Shown: positions 34,271 to 43,717, counted from the stretch's first letter. The stretch is 64,000 nt of DNA from 66-474 sp035281745 (GCA_035281745.1 DATEDI010000004.1:62001-126000), one strand, 5' to 3'. Numbers and translations are program-made. The notes: generated by a model not told the origin, from the letters alone.

Positions 34271-36949
34271 TCACGGCTCCGAAGCAACCGCCATGCTGCC
34301 CGGCGCGAGCCGACGCTGCAATGCCTTGCGCAGGTCTTCCTGCAACGGGGCATCCAGGGGCGCGTCGTCGCGATCACTCAATTCGAAAAAATCTTCCACC
34401 TGGTCGCCGAAGGTCGCGATGCGCGCGTCGTGCACGCGCACGCCGACGTCCAGGAATGCCTGTGCGATCGCCACCAGCAGGCCCGGGCGATCGCTGCACA
34501 CCAGCGCCAGCCGGGTCAGCGGTTGACCTTCGGCACCGTGGAAGTCGATGCGCGGCGGCCGCTGGAAATGCCGGAGTCGCCGCGTGAGCCCGCGTCGCGC
34601 CGGCACCGTGCGCAAATGCGCGGCGCCGAACACGCGCGCAAGCGACTCACGCAGATCCGCGGTGCGTTCTGCCGGCACCGGCGCCTGCGTGCCCGCCTCG
34701 AGCACCGTGAATGCATCCAGCGCACGTCCATCGCGGGACGTCATCACCCGTGCCGCAACCACGTCGAGCCGCATCCGGTCGAGCGTCGCCGCCGCTGCCG
34801 CGAACACGCCGTCGCGATCGGGCGTGGCCACGAACACTTCGGTGCCGCCGCGCACGTCGGGCGGGCGCACGGCGATCACCGTCTGCACATCCGGCGATTG
34901 CAGCATCGCCGCAAGCTGCCACGCGAGCGATTCCGAGCGTTGGCGCAGCAACGCCGGATCGGGAAACGTATCCAGCAACGCATTCGCCTTCGCCACGTCG
35001 AAACCGCGATCGGAAAGCAGCGCCAACGCGCGCTCGCGCGCTTCGCGGATGCGCACCTCGGCGCGCGCGGGGCGTTCGAGATCGCGCCGCAACACGTAGC
35101 GCGCGGCAACATACAGGTCCGCCAGCAGCCGATCCTTCCACGAGTTCCACAACTTGGGACTGGTGCCGGTGATGTCCGCGATGGTCAGGAGATACAGCAT
35201 GTCCAGCCGTTCCCAGTTGCCGACCTGCACCGCGAAGCGATGCACGACTTCGGGATCGGCGATGTCCTGGCGCTGTGCAGTCACGCTCATCAACAAGTGC
35301 CAACGCACCAGCCACGCAACCTCTTCGATGTCGTCCTCGTCGAGGCCAAGGCTGCGGCAGAACGCACGCGCCTCGGTTTCGCCCAGTTGCGAATGATCAC
35401 CACCGCGGCCCTTGGCGATGTCATGGAACAGCCCCGCCAGCAATAGCAGTTCCGGCTTGGCCAGCCGCGCGAAGGCCTCGCAAGCCATCGGCAGCGACGC
35501 GCGCGCTTCCGGATCGGCATAGCGCGCGATGTTGCGCAACACCCGCAGCGTGTGCTCGTCGACCGTGTAGACGTGGAACAGGTCATATTGCATGCGGCCA
35601 ACCACGCGCGCGAACGGCGGCAGGATCGCGGCCAGCACGCCATGGCGGTTGAGCGCTTCCAGCACCCGCACCGCGCCCGCGCCGCGCCGCAGCAGGTCGA
35701 GGAACGCGGCCAGTACCGCCGGATGCCGCGACAGCACCGTGCCGTGCTCGACCAGGGCGTGTTCGACCGCGCGCATGGTGGCCGCGGTGATCCCGGTGCA
35801 ACCTTCGGCATCGAAGCGCTTCTCGAACACCCGGATCAGGCCTTCTGGCGCGCCGAGCAGCCAGTCGGGCTCGCGCAACTCCAACCGGTGGCCGCGCATC
35901 ACGAAGTGCTCGTCGAGATCGCGCGGCACCGGCAGGGGATGCAGGAATTCCTGCAGGCGCTCCAGCAACTGCACCAGCAGGCGTTCGGTCACACCCGCCG
36001 CGCGGAAATAATCCTGCATGAAACGTTCGACCGCGGCGTTCCCCGTGGCATTGACATCTTCGTAACCCAGTCGCGCGGCGACCGCACGCTGCCAGTCGAA
36101 CAGCAGGCGTTCCTCGGCACGCCCGGCTTCAAGATGCAATGCGTAGCGGTCGCGACGCAGCATCACGCGCGCCTCGCGCAACGCGTCGGCCTCGCTCGCT
36201 TCCAGCAGGCGCGCCTGCACCAACCCGTCCAGATCATCGACACCGACCAGACGTTTGCCGAGCCAACGGATCAGATCGAGGTTGCGCAAGCCACCCGGAC
36301 CGTCCTTGAGATCGGGTTCGAGGTTGTGGGTGGTGTCGTCGTAGCGCGCATGGCGCTGCGCGCGTTCTTCCAGCTTGGCGGCGAGGTAGGCATCGGCGGC
36401 CCACAATGCGGGATCGCCGATCAAATCGTGCAGTTCGCGTTCGAAGCGTTCGGCGCCGGCCAGGCGGCGTGCATCCAGCAGGCTGGTGAAAACGCCCGCG
36501 TCCGCGCTCGCGATCTCGCGGCATTGCGCGAGCGTGCGCACCGCCTGGCCTGGTGTCAGACCGATGTCCCACAGGCATGCGAAAAACGCCTCCAGCGCGC
36601 GCGCCAGCGATTCTTCCGGATCGGGCGCGTGCAGCACCAGCAAGTCCACGTCGGAATAGGGAAACAACAGCCCGTGGCCGAAACCGCCGACCGCGAACAG
36701 CGCCGCCGCATCGGTTTCGCCCGCATAGGCCGACCAGACGTGCGCACACACTGCGCTCACCGTTCGCGCGCGCGAACGCGCGAGTTCCCTGGCCTCCGCG
36801 CCCTGCCGGAATGCCACCGTCAGCGCGCGCGCGTGATCGTCCAGCAACTGCCGGAGCGCCGCGCGTGCATCACGCGACACGCCGGCACGCGGCAATGCCG
36901 GCGGCAGGCGGGGGGACGGCGGGATTGTGGTTGCGCTTTGGGCTGACAC
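34271..36949 (-). CDS. glnD: Bifunctional uridylyltransferase/uridylyl-removing enzyme GlnD
   Basis: Nitrogen sensor that uridylylates and deuridylylates PII proteins in response to glutamine. The about 892-residue product has the nucleotidyltransferase motif GGFGHGLLFPYSDVDLLVL (about 88-106, with the DVD metal ligands). An HD phosphohydrolase domain follows (LLAGLFHDIAKGRGGDHSQL), then two C-terminal ACT domains (from TEVFVATPDRDGVFAAAAAT and LTRLALVCSDRPGLLVAIAQ). The start is uncertain: GTG at 36949 is chosen, with a TTG at 36994 possible. The PII gene is outside the window. Confidence 0.93.
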   Translation of the reverse strand: MSAQSATTIPPSPRLPPALPRAGVSRDARAALRQLLDDHARALTVAFRQGAEARELARSRARTVSAVCAHVWSAYAGETDAAALFAVGGFGHGLLFPYSDVDLLVLHAPDPEESLARALEAFFACLWDIGLTPGQAVRTLAQCREIASADAGVFTSLLDARRLAGAERFERELHDLIGDPALWAADAYLAAKLEERAQRHARYDDTTHNLEPDLKDGPGGLRNLDLIRWLGKRLVGVDDLDGLVQARLLEASEADALREARVMLRRDRYALHLEAGRAEERLLFDWQRAVAARLGYEDVNATGNAAVERFMQDYFRAAGVTERLLVQLLERLQEFLHPLPVPRDLDEHFVMRGHRLELREPDWLLGAPEGLIRVFEKRFDAEGCTGITAATMRAVEHALVEHGTVLSRHPAVLAAFLDLLRRGAGAVRVLEALNRHGVLAAILPPFARVVGRMQYDLFHVYTVDEHTLRVLRNIARYADPEARASLPMACEAFARLAKPELLLLAGLFHDIAKGRGGDHSQLGETEARAFCRSLGLDEDDIEEVAWLVRWHLLMSVTAQRQDIADPEVVHRFAVQVGNWERLDMLYLLTIADITGTSPKLWNSWKDRLLADLYVAARYVLRRDLERPARAEVRIREARERALALLSDRGFDVAKANALLDTFPDPALLRQRSESLAWQLAAMLQSPDVQTVIAVRPPDVRGGTEVFVATPDRDGVFAAAAATLDRMRLDVVAARVMTSRDGRALDAFTVLEAGTQAPVPAERTADLRESLARVFGAAHLRTVPARRGLTRRLRHFQRPPRIDFHGAEGQPLTRLALVCSDRPGLLVAIAQAFLDVGVRVHDARIATFGDQVEDFFELSDRDDAPLDAPLQEDLRKALQRRLAPGSMAVASEP

Positions 36950-37094
36950 GTTCGTCGCGCCCCGAGGAACAGGAGGTGGGTGGCAGAGCCGCAAGAATCG
37001 CGTCCAGGTGCAGATTGCAGTGAAACGAGCACACGCGCAAAACTCGCGACGATGCCGTGAAATGCACGCCGCTACCCGCCCTCAGCCCCTCGCT

Positions 37095-37859
37095 TCAACC
37101 ATCTGGCCAGGCAGTCAACAGCTCATACCCGTCGTCGGTCACCGCAACGGTGTGCTCCCATTGCGCGGACAGCGAGTGATCCTTGGTGACCACCGTCCAG
37201 CCGTCCGGCATCTGACGGGTGTTGCGCTTGCCCGCGTTGATCATCGGCTCGACCGTGAAGGTCATGCCTTTTTCCAGCCGCATGCCTTCGCCCGGCCGGC
37301 CATAGTGCAACACCTGCGGTTCGTCGTGGTAGATGCGGCCGATGCCGTGCCCGCAATATTCGCGTACCACCGAATAGCCCGCCGCTTCCGCATGCTGCTG
37401 GATCGCATGGCCGATGTCGCCCAGCGTCGCGCCGGGTTTGACCTGGCCGATCCCCAGCATCATCGCTTCCCAGGTGGTATCGACCAGCCGCTTCGCCAGC
37501 ACCGATGGTTCACCCACGAAATACATGCGCGAAGTGTCGCCGTGCCAGCCATCCTTGATGACGGTGACGTCGCAGTTGATGATGTCGCCATCCTTCAGCA
37601 CCTTGCCGGGGCTGGGAATGCCGTGGCAGATCACGTGATTGACCGAGGTGCACAGCGTCTTCGGGAAGCCGCGGTAGCCGACGTTGGCGGGGACCGCGTG
37701 CTGCACGTTCACGATGTGGTCGTACGCGATCTGGTCGATTTCCTCGGTGGTCACGCCGGGCTTGATGTGGTCCTTCAACAGGGCCAGCACTTCGGCCGCG
37801 AGCCCACCGGCGACGCGCATGCCTTCGAGTTCTTCGGGGGTTTTGGGGAGGACGGGCAT
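37095..37859 (-). CDS. map: Methionine aminopeptidase, type I
   Basis: Removes the initiator methionine from new proteins. The 254-residue protein has all five metal ligands of MetAP: Asp in GDIINCDVTV and WHGDTSRMY, His in YCGHGIGRIYHDEPQVLHYG, Glu in MTFTVEPMINAG and Glu in WEHTVAVTDDGYELLT. The substrate-binding His is in SVNHVICHGIPS. It lacks an N-terminal extension, as usual for type Ia. It faces rpsB across a 383-bp divergent region, a common arrangement. Confidence 0.97.
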   Translation of the reverse strand: MPVLPKTPEELEGMRVAGGLAAEVLALLKDHIKPGVTTEEIDQIAYDHIVNVQHAVPANVGYRGFPKTLCTSVNHVICHGIPSPGKVLKDGDIINCDVTVIKDGWHGDTSRMYFVGEPSVLAKRLVDTTWEAMMLGIGQVKPGATLGDIGHAIQQHAEAAGYSVVREYCGHGIGRIYHDEPQVLHYGRPGEGMRLEKGMTFTVEPMINAGKRNTRQMPDGWTVVTKDHSLSAQWEHTVAVTDDGYELLTAWPDG

Positions 37860-37990
37860 AGGCTAGTATGGATACGAATTCAGCGGCGCGCCAAGCGAAT
37901 ACCTCGGGTGCCAAGCTCATCGGTATGTTTGGCGCGTCCGCTGGAATGAGGAACAATTATCCATCATCCGCGCCCTGCCTGCAGCGCCTG

Positions 37991-38019
37991 TTGCCCTCGG
38001 CGCCATGCTTGCGTACAAT
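37991..38019 (+). promoter_or_regulatory. Probable sigma-70 promoter of rpsB-tsf
   Basis: A -35 box TTGCCC (37991-37996) and a -10 box TACAAT (38014-38019) are separated by exactly 17 bp in the divergent region between map and rpsB. Placement and spacing suit a strong ribosomal protein promoter. Confidence 0.6.
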
Positions 38020-38242
38020 TGTCCGGCTTTGCAAAAGCAAAACCGCCCACGCCGGGCGTCATCGGCGAATCCACACGCAGACCTGCATCCATCGTGATGC
38101 ACCGGCACCGGGGTCCTTCGCAAGAAGGTCGTTGCCGCGGGGCCTGCGGAAGCCCAACCCCGGAACCTGTCGCGCCCATTGCCGTCGACCACGGCTGCGC
38201 TGCTCGTGAAACGAGCGGGTTCCCACATCGGAGTTTCAAACC
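38020..38242 (+). promoter_or_regulatory. Long 5' leader of rpsB, possible S2 autoregulatory RNA
   Basis: If transcription starts near 38026, the rpsB message has a leader of more than 200 nt with several GC-rich hairpins (for example around 38160-38215). In E. coli and relatives the rpsB leader is the target of feedback repression by protein S2. A similar role here is inferred from position and length; no specific motif was matched. Confidence 0.35.
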
Positions 38243-39124
38243 ATGCCTCAAGTCACCATGCGCCAGATGCTGGAAGCCGGCGTGCATTTCGGCCACCAGA
38301 CGCGCTACTGGAATCCGAAGATGGCACCGTACATCTTCGGCGCCCGCGGCAAGATCCACATCATCAACCTCGAAGCGACGGTGCCGAAGTTCACCGACGC
38401 GATGAATTACCTGTCGGGCCTGGCGCAGAAGCGTCGCACCGTACTGTTCGTCGGCACCAAGCGTTCGGCGCGCGAGGCAATTGGCGAGGAAGCCCAGCGC
38501 TGCGGCATGCCCTATGTCAACGCCCGCTGGCTGGGCGGCATGCTGACCAACTTCCGCACCGTCAAGCAGTCGGTCGCGCGTCTCAAGGAACTGGAAGCCG
38601 CCGAAACCGACGGCACCTTCGACAAGCTGGTCAAGCACGAAGTGCTGTCCTTGCGTCGCGAGCGCGACAAGCTTGAGAAGTCGCTGGGCGGCATCAAGGA
38701 CATGAAGAACCTGCCGGACGCATTGTTCGTGATCGACATCGGCCACGAGAACATTGCGGTGCTGGAAGCCAAGAAGCTCGGCATCCCGGTGGTCGCGGTG
38801 GTCGATACCAACTATGACCCGACCCTGGTCGAGTACGCGATCCCGGGCAACGACGATGCGATCCGCGCGGTGCAGCTGTACGCGCGCGCCGCCGCCGACG
38901 CCGTGCTGGAAGGCAAGGCCGCGGCGCCGATCCATGCGCGTGGCGATGACAACGATTTCGTCGAGCTCGACGCCGAAGGCAACCCGGTGGCGCCGAAGGA
39001 TGACGACGGCCGCAAGCCTCGCCGCGCCCCGAAGAAGGCCGCGCCGAAACCCGCTGCGCCCGCCGAAGCGGCCGCCCCCCCCGAAGCGGCCACTCCGGCC
39101 GAGGGCAACGGCGACACGGAGTAA
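38243..39124 (+). CDS. rpsB: 30S ribosomal protein S2
   Basis: Binds the 30S subunit near S1. The core is typical: MRQMLEAGVHFGHQTRYWNP, GTKRSAREAIGEEAQRCGMP, VNARWLGGMLTNFRTVKQS and VDTNYDPTLVEYAIPGNDDA. The 293-residue protein is about 50 residues longer than E. coli S2, owing to an acidic then Ala/Pro/Lys-rich tail (KPRRAPKKAAPKPAAPAEAA). Such tails occur in some related bacteria and are probably disordered. Confidence 0.97.
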   Translation: MPQVTMRQMLEAGVHFGHQTRYWNPKMAPYIFGARGKIHIINLEATVPKFTDAMNYLSGLAQKRRTVLFVGTKRSAREAIGEEAQRCGMPYVNARWLGGMLTNFRTVKQSVARLKELEAAETDGTFDKLVKHEVLSLRRERDKLEKSLGGIKDMKNLPDALFVIDIGHENIAVLEAKKLGIPVVAVVDTNYDPTLVEYAIPGNDDAIRAVQLYARAAADAVLEGKAAAPIHARGDDNDFVELDAEGNPVAPKDDDGRKPRRAPKKAAPKPAAPAEAAAPPEAATPAEGNGDTE

Positions 39125-39148
39125 GCGCCGGATCACGGCGTTGCAATC

Positions 39149-39180
39149 GACGCGGCAAGCCCCCACCTCTTGCCGCGTTT
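39149..39180 (+). terminator. Hairpin between rpsB and tsf, possible attenuator
   Basis: ACGCGGCAAG and CTTGCCGCGT form a 10-bp stem around a 9-nt loop (39150-39178), followed by only three Ts. Partial termination between rpsB and tsf, lowering tsf relative to rpsB expression, is known in E. coli; here it is inferred from the structure. Confidence 0.45.
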
Positions 39181-39307
39181 CCGCAATTCCCCGCGGGTGG
39201 TGCTCCGGTCCGCCCACGGACGATTTCACGGCCGTCGCGCCGCGCGTGCGGTGCCCGCCTTTTTTTGCGCCGCCCCATTGGCGCACCCAAGCTGACGAGG
39301 TAGCAAC

Positions 39308-40183
39308 ATGGAAATCACCGCCGCGATGGTCAAGGAACTGCGCGAGCGCTCCGGCGCCGGCATGATGGAATGCAAGAAGGCGCTCACCCAGAACAACGGT
39401 GACGTCGGCGCCTCGATCGAATGGCTGCGCAAGCAAGGCTTGGCCAAGGCCGACAAGAAGGCGGACCGCGTGGCCGCCGAAGGCCGCATCGTGCTGGCGC
39501 AGTCCGGCCACAGCGGCGTGCTGGTCGAGATCAATTCGGAAACCGACTTCGTCGCCAAGGACGAGAACTTCCTGAAGTTCGCCGACGAGGTTGCCCAGGC
39601 CGCGCTCGAAAACAACGTCGAGGACGTGGAGGCGCTGAAGATCAGCAAGCTTGCCGGCGGCACCATCGAGGAAATCCGCCAGGCACTGGTCGCCAAGGTC
39701 GGTGAAAACGTGCAGGTGCGCCGCGTGGTGCGCACCGACGGCGCGCCCAACCTCGGCGCCTACGTGCACGGCGGCCGCATCGGCGTGCTGGTGGCGCTGG
39801 AAGGCGGCGACGCCGAACTGGCGCGCGGCGTGGCGATGCACATCGCCGCGATGAAGCCGCAGTACCTCACGCCGGCAAACGTGCCGGCCGAATTCGTCGC
39901 CAAGGAAAAGGAAATCTCGCTGGCGCAGATGAGCGACAAGGACAAGCAGAAGCCGGCCGAAATCCAGGAAAAGATGATGGCGGGCAAGATCAAGAAGACG
40001 CTCAACGAAATCTCCCTGACTGGCCAGCCTTTCGTGCTGGATACCAACGTCAGCGTCGGCGACGCACTGGCGAAGGCCAAGGCCAAGGTGCTTTCGTTCC
40101 ACCGCATCGAAGTCGGCGAAGGCATCGAGAAAGTGGTCGAGGATTACGCCGCGGAAGTGATGAAGCAGGCCGGTTTGGCTTGA
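39308..40183 (+). CDS. tsf: Elongation factor Ts
   Basis: Guanine nucleotide exchange factor for EF-Tu. The 291-residue protein starts MEITAAMVKELRERSGAGMM, with the signature ERSGAGMMECKKAL, and has the core VEINSETDFVAKDENF (TDFV motif that contacts EF-Tu) followed by the coiled-coil and C-terminal modules. It follows rpsB by 183 nt and is closed by a strong terminator. Confidence 0.97.
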   Translation: MEITAAMVKELRERSGAGMMECKKALTQNNGDVGASIEWLRKQGLAKADKKADRVAAEGRIVLAQSGHSGVLVEINSETDFVAKDENFLKFADEVAQAALENNVEDVEALKISKLAGGTIEEIRQALVAKVGENVQVRRVVRTDGAPNLGAYVHGGRIGVLVALEGGDAELARGVAMHIAAMKPQYLTPANVPAEFVAKEKEISLAQMSDKDKQKPAEIQEKMMAGKIKKTLNEISLTGQPFVLDTNVSVGDALAKAKAKVLSFHRIEVGEGIEKVVEDYAAEVMKQAGLA

Positions 40184-40207
40184 GCTTTTTCACACGAGGC
40201 TCGACAG

Positions 40208-40234
40208 AAAGCCGCGGGAAGCCGCGGCTTTTTT
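40208..40234 (+). terminator. Intrinsic terminator after tsf
   Basis: AAAGCCGCG and CGCGGCTTT form a 9-bp stem around GGAAGC, directly followed by a T-run. It lies 25 nt after the tsf stop and closes the rpsB-tsf unit. Confidence 0.85.
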
Positions 40235-40257
40235 GTGCGTGAGTTGATGGATATCCC

Positions 40258-40292
40258 GCGTAGGTTGGCGCTGAGCGCAGCGAAGCCCGACA
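40258..40292. repeat. Dispersed TAGGTTGG...AGCGAAGCCCGAC-type repeat
   Basis: GTAGGTTGGCGCTGAGCGCA followed by GCGAAGCCCGAC is a short imperfect palindrome of the GTAGGTTGGGC...GAAGCCCAAC kind that is scattered in intergenic DNA of many gammaproteobacteria. Related sequence occurs before dnaE (53.8-54.0 kb). It lies between the tsf terminator and pyrH. Confidence 0.55.
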
Positions 40293-40335
40293 TCAAGATA
40301 CAATTCGTCCGTTTACCCTCATCGGAGCTCCCTGC

Positions 40336-41067
40336 ATGGCCGCCAAGCCGAAGCCGAAGTACCAGCGCATCCTGTTGAAGCTGTCCGGCGAAGCATTGAT
40401 GGGGGCGGCGGACTACGGGATCGATCCGGAGGTGATCGGCCGGATGGCCGATGAAATCCTGGAAGTGCGCAAGCTTGGCGTCGAAGTGGGCGTGGTGATC
40501 GGCGGCGGCAACATCTTCCGTGGCGCGGGTCTTGCCGAAGCCGGCATGGATCGCGTCACCGGCGACCACATGGGCATGCTGGCCACGGTGATGAACGCGC
40601 TGGCGATGCAGGACGCGCTGGAAAAACGTGGCGGTTTCGCGCGCGTGATGAGCGCAATCCAGATCCACGATGTGTGCGAGGATTTCATCCGGCGCCGCGC
40701 GGTCCGGCATCTCGAAAAAGGCCGCATCGTGCTGTTCGCGGGCGGCACCGGCAATCCGTTCTTCACCACCGACTCCGCGGCTGCATTGCGCGCGGTCGAG
40801 GTGAATGCCGACTTGCTGCTGAAAGCGACCAAGGTGGATGGCGTGTACAGCGCCGATCCCAAGAAGAAGAAGGATGCACGGCGTTTTGAGCATGTCAGCT
40901 ACGAGGAAGTGATCGCGCACAACCTCCAGGTGATGGACACCGCCGCGATCGCGCTGTGCCGCGACCACGGCCTGCCGCTCCGCATCTACGACATGACGCG
41001 TCCGGGCAATTTGATGCGCATCCTGAAGGGCGAATCGATCGGAACATTGGTGTGCGATCGTCCTTGA
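40336..41067 (+). CDS. pyrH: UMP kinase
   Basis: Phosphorylates UMP to UDP for pyrimidine nucleotide synthesis. The 243-residue hexameric-type enzyme has the amino-acid-kinase fold signatures KYQRILLKLSGEALMG, VGVVIGGGNIFRG, GDHMGMLATVMNALAMQDAL (UMP site) and GTGNPFFTTDSAAALRAVEV, then LLKATKVDGVYSADPKK. It is transcribed apart from tsf, from the gap that holds the dispersed repeat. Confidence 0.97.
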   Translation: MAAKPKPKYQRILLKLSGEALMGAADYGIDPEVIGRMADEILEVRKLGVEVGVVIGGGNIFRGAGLAEAGMDRVTGDHMGMLATVMNALAMQDALEKRGGFARVMSAIQIHDVCEDFIRRRAVRHLEKGRIVLFAGGTGNPFFTTDSAAALRAVEVNADLLLKATKVDGVYSADPKKKKDARRFEHVSYEEVIAHNLQVMDTAAIALCRDHGLPLRIYDMTRPGNLMRILKGESIGTLVCDRP

Positions 41068-41236
41068 TCGCTGCCTCTCCGGATGCCACACGGACTTTGA
41101 CGGTTCCAATTCCACGGGCACCAGGACGGCCTTCCCTGGCCTGACTTTCAACAACAGCCGCTTAGCGCCAAGCGTGCCGAGCCGAAACGTCACGTGCGGC
41201 TATACTTGGCGGTCAACAACCGCTTTCGGAGCCGCC

Positions 41237-41794
41237 ATGCTCGACGACATCAAACACGACAGCCAGACCCGCATGGGCAAGAGCGTCGAGGCGCTGCGCC
41301 ACGAGTTGTCGCACCTGCGTACCGGTCGCGCCAGCACCGCGCTGGTGGACGGCATCAGGGTGAACTATTACGGCTCGGACGTTCCGATCAACCAGGTCGC
41401 CACCGTGACCGTCTCGGATGCGCGCTCGCTGACCATCACGCCGTACGAAAAGCAGATGGTGGGTCCGATCGAGAAGGCCATCATGGCCTCCGACCTCGGC
41501 GTGACGCCCACGACCGCGGGCACCGTGATCCGCCTCAACATGCCGCCGCTCACCGAGGAGCGCCGCAAGGACCTCGCCAAGCACGTCGGCCATGAGGGCG
41601 AGAACGCCAAGGTTGCGATCCGCAATATCCGCCGCGATGCACTCCAGCAGATCAAGAACATGCTGAAGGACAAGCAGATCAGCGAGGATGAGGACCACCG
41701 CGCCCAGGACGACATGCAGAAGCTGACCGACCGCTTCATCAAGGACGTGGACGCGGCGGTGCAGACGAAAGAACAGGAATTGCTGGCCATATGA
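41237..41794 (+). CDS. frr: Ribosome recycling factor
   Basis: Splits post-termination ribosomes with EF-G. The 185-residue protein has the signature helices and hinge: HELSHLRTGRASTALVDGI, VATVTVSDARSLTITPYEK, MPPLTEERRKDLAKHV and AKVAIRNIRRDALQQIKNM. The start MLDDIKHDSQTRMGKSV matches family length. A TATACT box at 41201-41206 with a weak -35 suggests its own promoter in the 169-nt gap after pyrH. Confidence 0.97.
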   Translation: MLDDIKHDSQTRMGKSVEALRHELSHLRTGRASTALVDGIRVNYYGSDVPINQVATVTVSDARSLTITPYEKQMVGPIEKAIMASDLGVTPTTAGTVIRLNMPPLTEERRKDLAKHVGHEGENAKVAIRNIRRDALQQIKNMLKDKQISEDEDHRAQDDMQKLTDRFIKDVDAAVQTKEQELLAI

Positions 41795-41867
41795 CGGGAT
41801 GTTCGAGAGGACCCTAGACTTGGCCGGTTGCAATAATCTTCACGAGTCCGAGCCCGCACGGCATCGA

Positions 41868-41914
41868 CTTCCCCTCTCCCCCGAACGGCTTCATCGTTCC
41901 GGGGAGAGGGGAAG
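41868..41914. repeat. Long GC-rich hairpin between frr and uppS
   Basis: A 20-bp inverted repeat with one mismatch: CTTCCCCTCTCCCCCGAACG at 41868-41887 and its complement at 41895-41914, with a 7-nt loop. There is no T-run. The CCCCTCTCCCC/GGGGAGAGGGG type is a common dispersed repeat in xanthomonad intergenic DNA. It could weaken read-through from frr to uppS or protect the 3' end of frr mRNA. Confidence 0.6.
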
Positions 41915-42034
41915 AATCCCATGCTCGCGCCATCCTGCGAAACCTTGGCCTGCACGGCTTTCGCATCGGGACGGTGTGGGCGCCGGCCTTTGTGGATCCA
42001 CGGCAACGGTGCGCCCAATGAGCGACACGCTTCG

Positions 42035-42805
42035 ATGACCGCCCGCAAGGTCGTTGCCCACCGCGGTCCGGCGCGCGCCAACACCCCTCTCCACATTGCC
42101 ATCGTGATGGATGGCAACGGCCGCTGGGCGCGCCGCCGCGCACAGCCACGCAGCTTCGGCCATCGCGCCGGCCAGAAGGCAGTGCGCGCCGCCGTCGAGT
42201 TTTGCCTGCGCCAAGGCGTCGGCGTGCTGACGCTGTTCGCGTTCTCGTCGGAAAACTGGAAGCGTCCCGACGCCGAGGTCGGGGCATTGATGGATTTGTT
42301 CCTGAAAGCGCTGGACAAGGAAATCGACAAGCTGCACGAGAACCAGGTGCGGGTGCGCTTCATCGGCGAGTTGTCGGCGTTTTCGGAAGCGATCCGCACG
42401 CGCATGCAGGCGGCCATGCTGCGCACCGGCGCGAACGCGCGGCTGACCCTCAACGTGTGCGTCAACTACGGCGGTCGCTGGGACATGACGCAGGCCGCGC
42501 GACGCGCCGCGAGCGCCGCGGTGGCCGGCAAGCTTGACCCGTCCGCCATCGATGAAACGACGCTGGCGCCGTACTTCTGCCTCGCCGATGTGCCCCCGCC
42601 CGATCTTTTCATCCGCACCGGCGGCGAACACCGGGTCAGCAATTTCCTGCTGTGGCAACTTGCCTATACGGAACTGTATTTCACCGATACCCTTTGGCCG
42701 GATATGGATGCCGCCGAACTCGACCGCGCGCTCGACGACTACTGCCGCCGCGAACGACGCTTCGGCTGCACCCCTGCCCCGGCCCCCGCCGCCCGTGCGA
42801 GTTGA
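42035..42805 (+). CDS. uppS: Isoprenyl transferase (undecaprenyl diphosphate synthase)
   Basis: Makes the C55 lipid carrier for peptidoglycan and O-antigen by cis-condensation of isopentenyl diphosphate. The 256-residue protein has the family motifs HIAIVMDGNGRWARRR (catalytic Asp), FGHRAGQKAVRA, LTLFAFSSENWKRPDAEV (SSENW) and the C-terminal DLFIRTGGEHRVSNFLLWQL with YTELYFTDTLWPD. The ATG at 42035 is preferred. A Pro/Ala-rich tail follows. The gap to cdsA is 9 nt. Confidence 0.96.
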   Translation: MTARKVVAHRGPARANTPLHIAIVMDGNGRWARRRAQPRSFGHRAGQKAVRAAVEFCLRQGVGVLTLFAFSSENWKRPDAEVGALMDLFLKALDKEIDKLHENQVRVRFIGELSAFSEAIRTRMQAAMLRTGANARLTLNVCVNYGGRWDMTQAARRAASAAVAGKLDPSAIDETTLAPYFCLADVPPPDLFIRTGGEHRVSNFLLWQLAYTELYFTDTLWPDMDAAELDRALDDYCRRERRFGCTPAPAPAARAS

Positions 42806-42814
42806 CCGCCACCG

Positions 42815-43648
42815 ATGCTGAAACAGCGCGTCATTACCGCTCTCATCCTCGCGCCGCTGATCGTGGCGTTGATTTTCCTGACCAAGGCATCGGTGTTCGC
42901 GACGCTGCTGGGACTGGTCTTCCTGCTGGGAATGTGGGAATGGACGCGCATGGCGGGCGTGCACGGCTACCCGTCACGAATCCTGCTATTGCTCGGCTAC
43001 GCGGTCCTGTTCGCGCTGCTGTGGAAGGTCTGCAAGACGCCGTGGTGGTGGCTGCCTGCGCTGGCGGGCCTGGCGTGGTGGCTGCTGGCGCTGTACTGGC
43101 TTGCCCACCACCACTTCGGGGCGGAGCCGACGCGGGGCCACACGCTCCTGAAACTGGTGGCCGGCGCGTTCGTGGTGGTGCCGGCGTGGTGCGCGGTGGT
43201 GGTGATGCACGGCGACATGGCCGAGCCGCACACCGGATATGGCAATTGGTGGGTGCTGTTCTTCGCACTCATCGTGGTCGCTGCCGACATCGGCGCCTAT
43301 TCGGCGGGCCGTCGCTGGGGGCGCCACAAACTCGCGCCCGTGATCAGCCCCGGCAAGACCCGCGAAGGCGTGTACGGCGCGCTGGTCTGTTCGGGCATCG
43401 TCGGCCTGATCGGCGGCGCGTTGCTGAAGGTGTCCCTCGATCGCCTGCCCGCGATCGTGGCGTTGGCGCTGTTGACCGTGCTGTTCTCGATCGTGGGCGA
43501 CCTGTTCGAAAGCCTCATGAAGCGCCACGCGGGCGTCAAGGATTCCGGCGCGCTGTTCCCCGGCCACGGCGGCATGTTCGATCGGATGGACTCGATCGTC
43601 GCGGCGCTGCCGATTTTCGTGCTGGGGAAATTCCTGCTGGGATTGTAG
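42815..43648 (+). CDS. cdsA: Phosphatidate cytidylyltransferase
   Basis: Makes CDP-diacylglycerol from phosphatidate and CTP in the inner membrane. The 277-residue protein has about eight membrane segments and the full CDS signature near its end: SLMKRHAGVKDSGALFPGHG followed by GMFDRMDS (Lys, Asp and metal-binding residues). An unusually Trp-rich hydrophobic stretch (TPWWWLPALAGLAWWLLALY) is in the middle. In many gammaproteobacteria dxr follows directly; here 111 non-coding bases lead to rseP. Confidence 0.95.
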   Translation: MLKQRVITALILAPLIVALIFLTKASVFATLLGLVFLLGMWEWTRMAGVHGYPSRILLLLGYAVLFALLWKVCKTPWWWLPALAGLAWWLLALYWLAHHHFGAEPTRGHTLLKLVAGAFVVVPAWCAVVVMHGDMAEPHTGYGNWWVLFFALIVVAADIGAYSAGRRWGRHKLAPVISPGKTREGVYGALVCSGIVGLIGGALLKVSLDRLPAIVALALLTVLFSIVGDLFESLMKRHAGVKDSGALFPGHGGMFDRMDSIVAALPIFVLGKFLLGL

Positions 43649-43701
43649 GCGCGCCGGAACTTGCGGCAGTTCGCCGCGGTCGATGAGTGATCGCCGCCAC
43701 G

Positions 43702-43717
43702 CCGGCCTTCAGGCCGG
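43702..43717. other. Short perfect hairpin between cdsA and rseP
   Basis: CCGGCCT-TC-AGGCCGG forms a 7-bp stem with a 2-nt loop in the 111-bp gap where dxr is often found. No T-run follows. The rest of the gap shows no protein-like frame. Confidence 0.4.

Noticed and set aside
37964..40102. A 712-codon minus-strand frame opposite rpsB and tsf
   Set aside because: rpsB and tsf are certain; the antisense frame is a shadow created by their codon bias.
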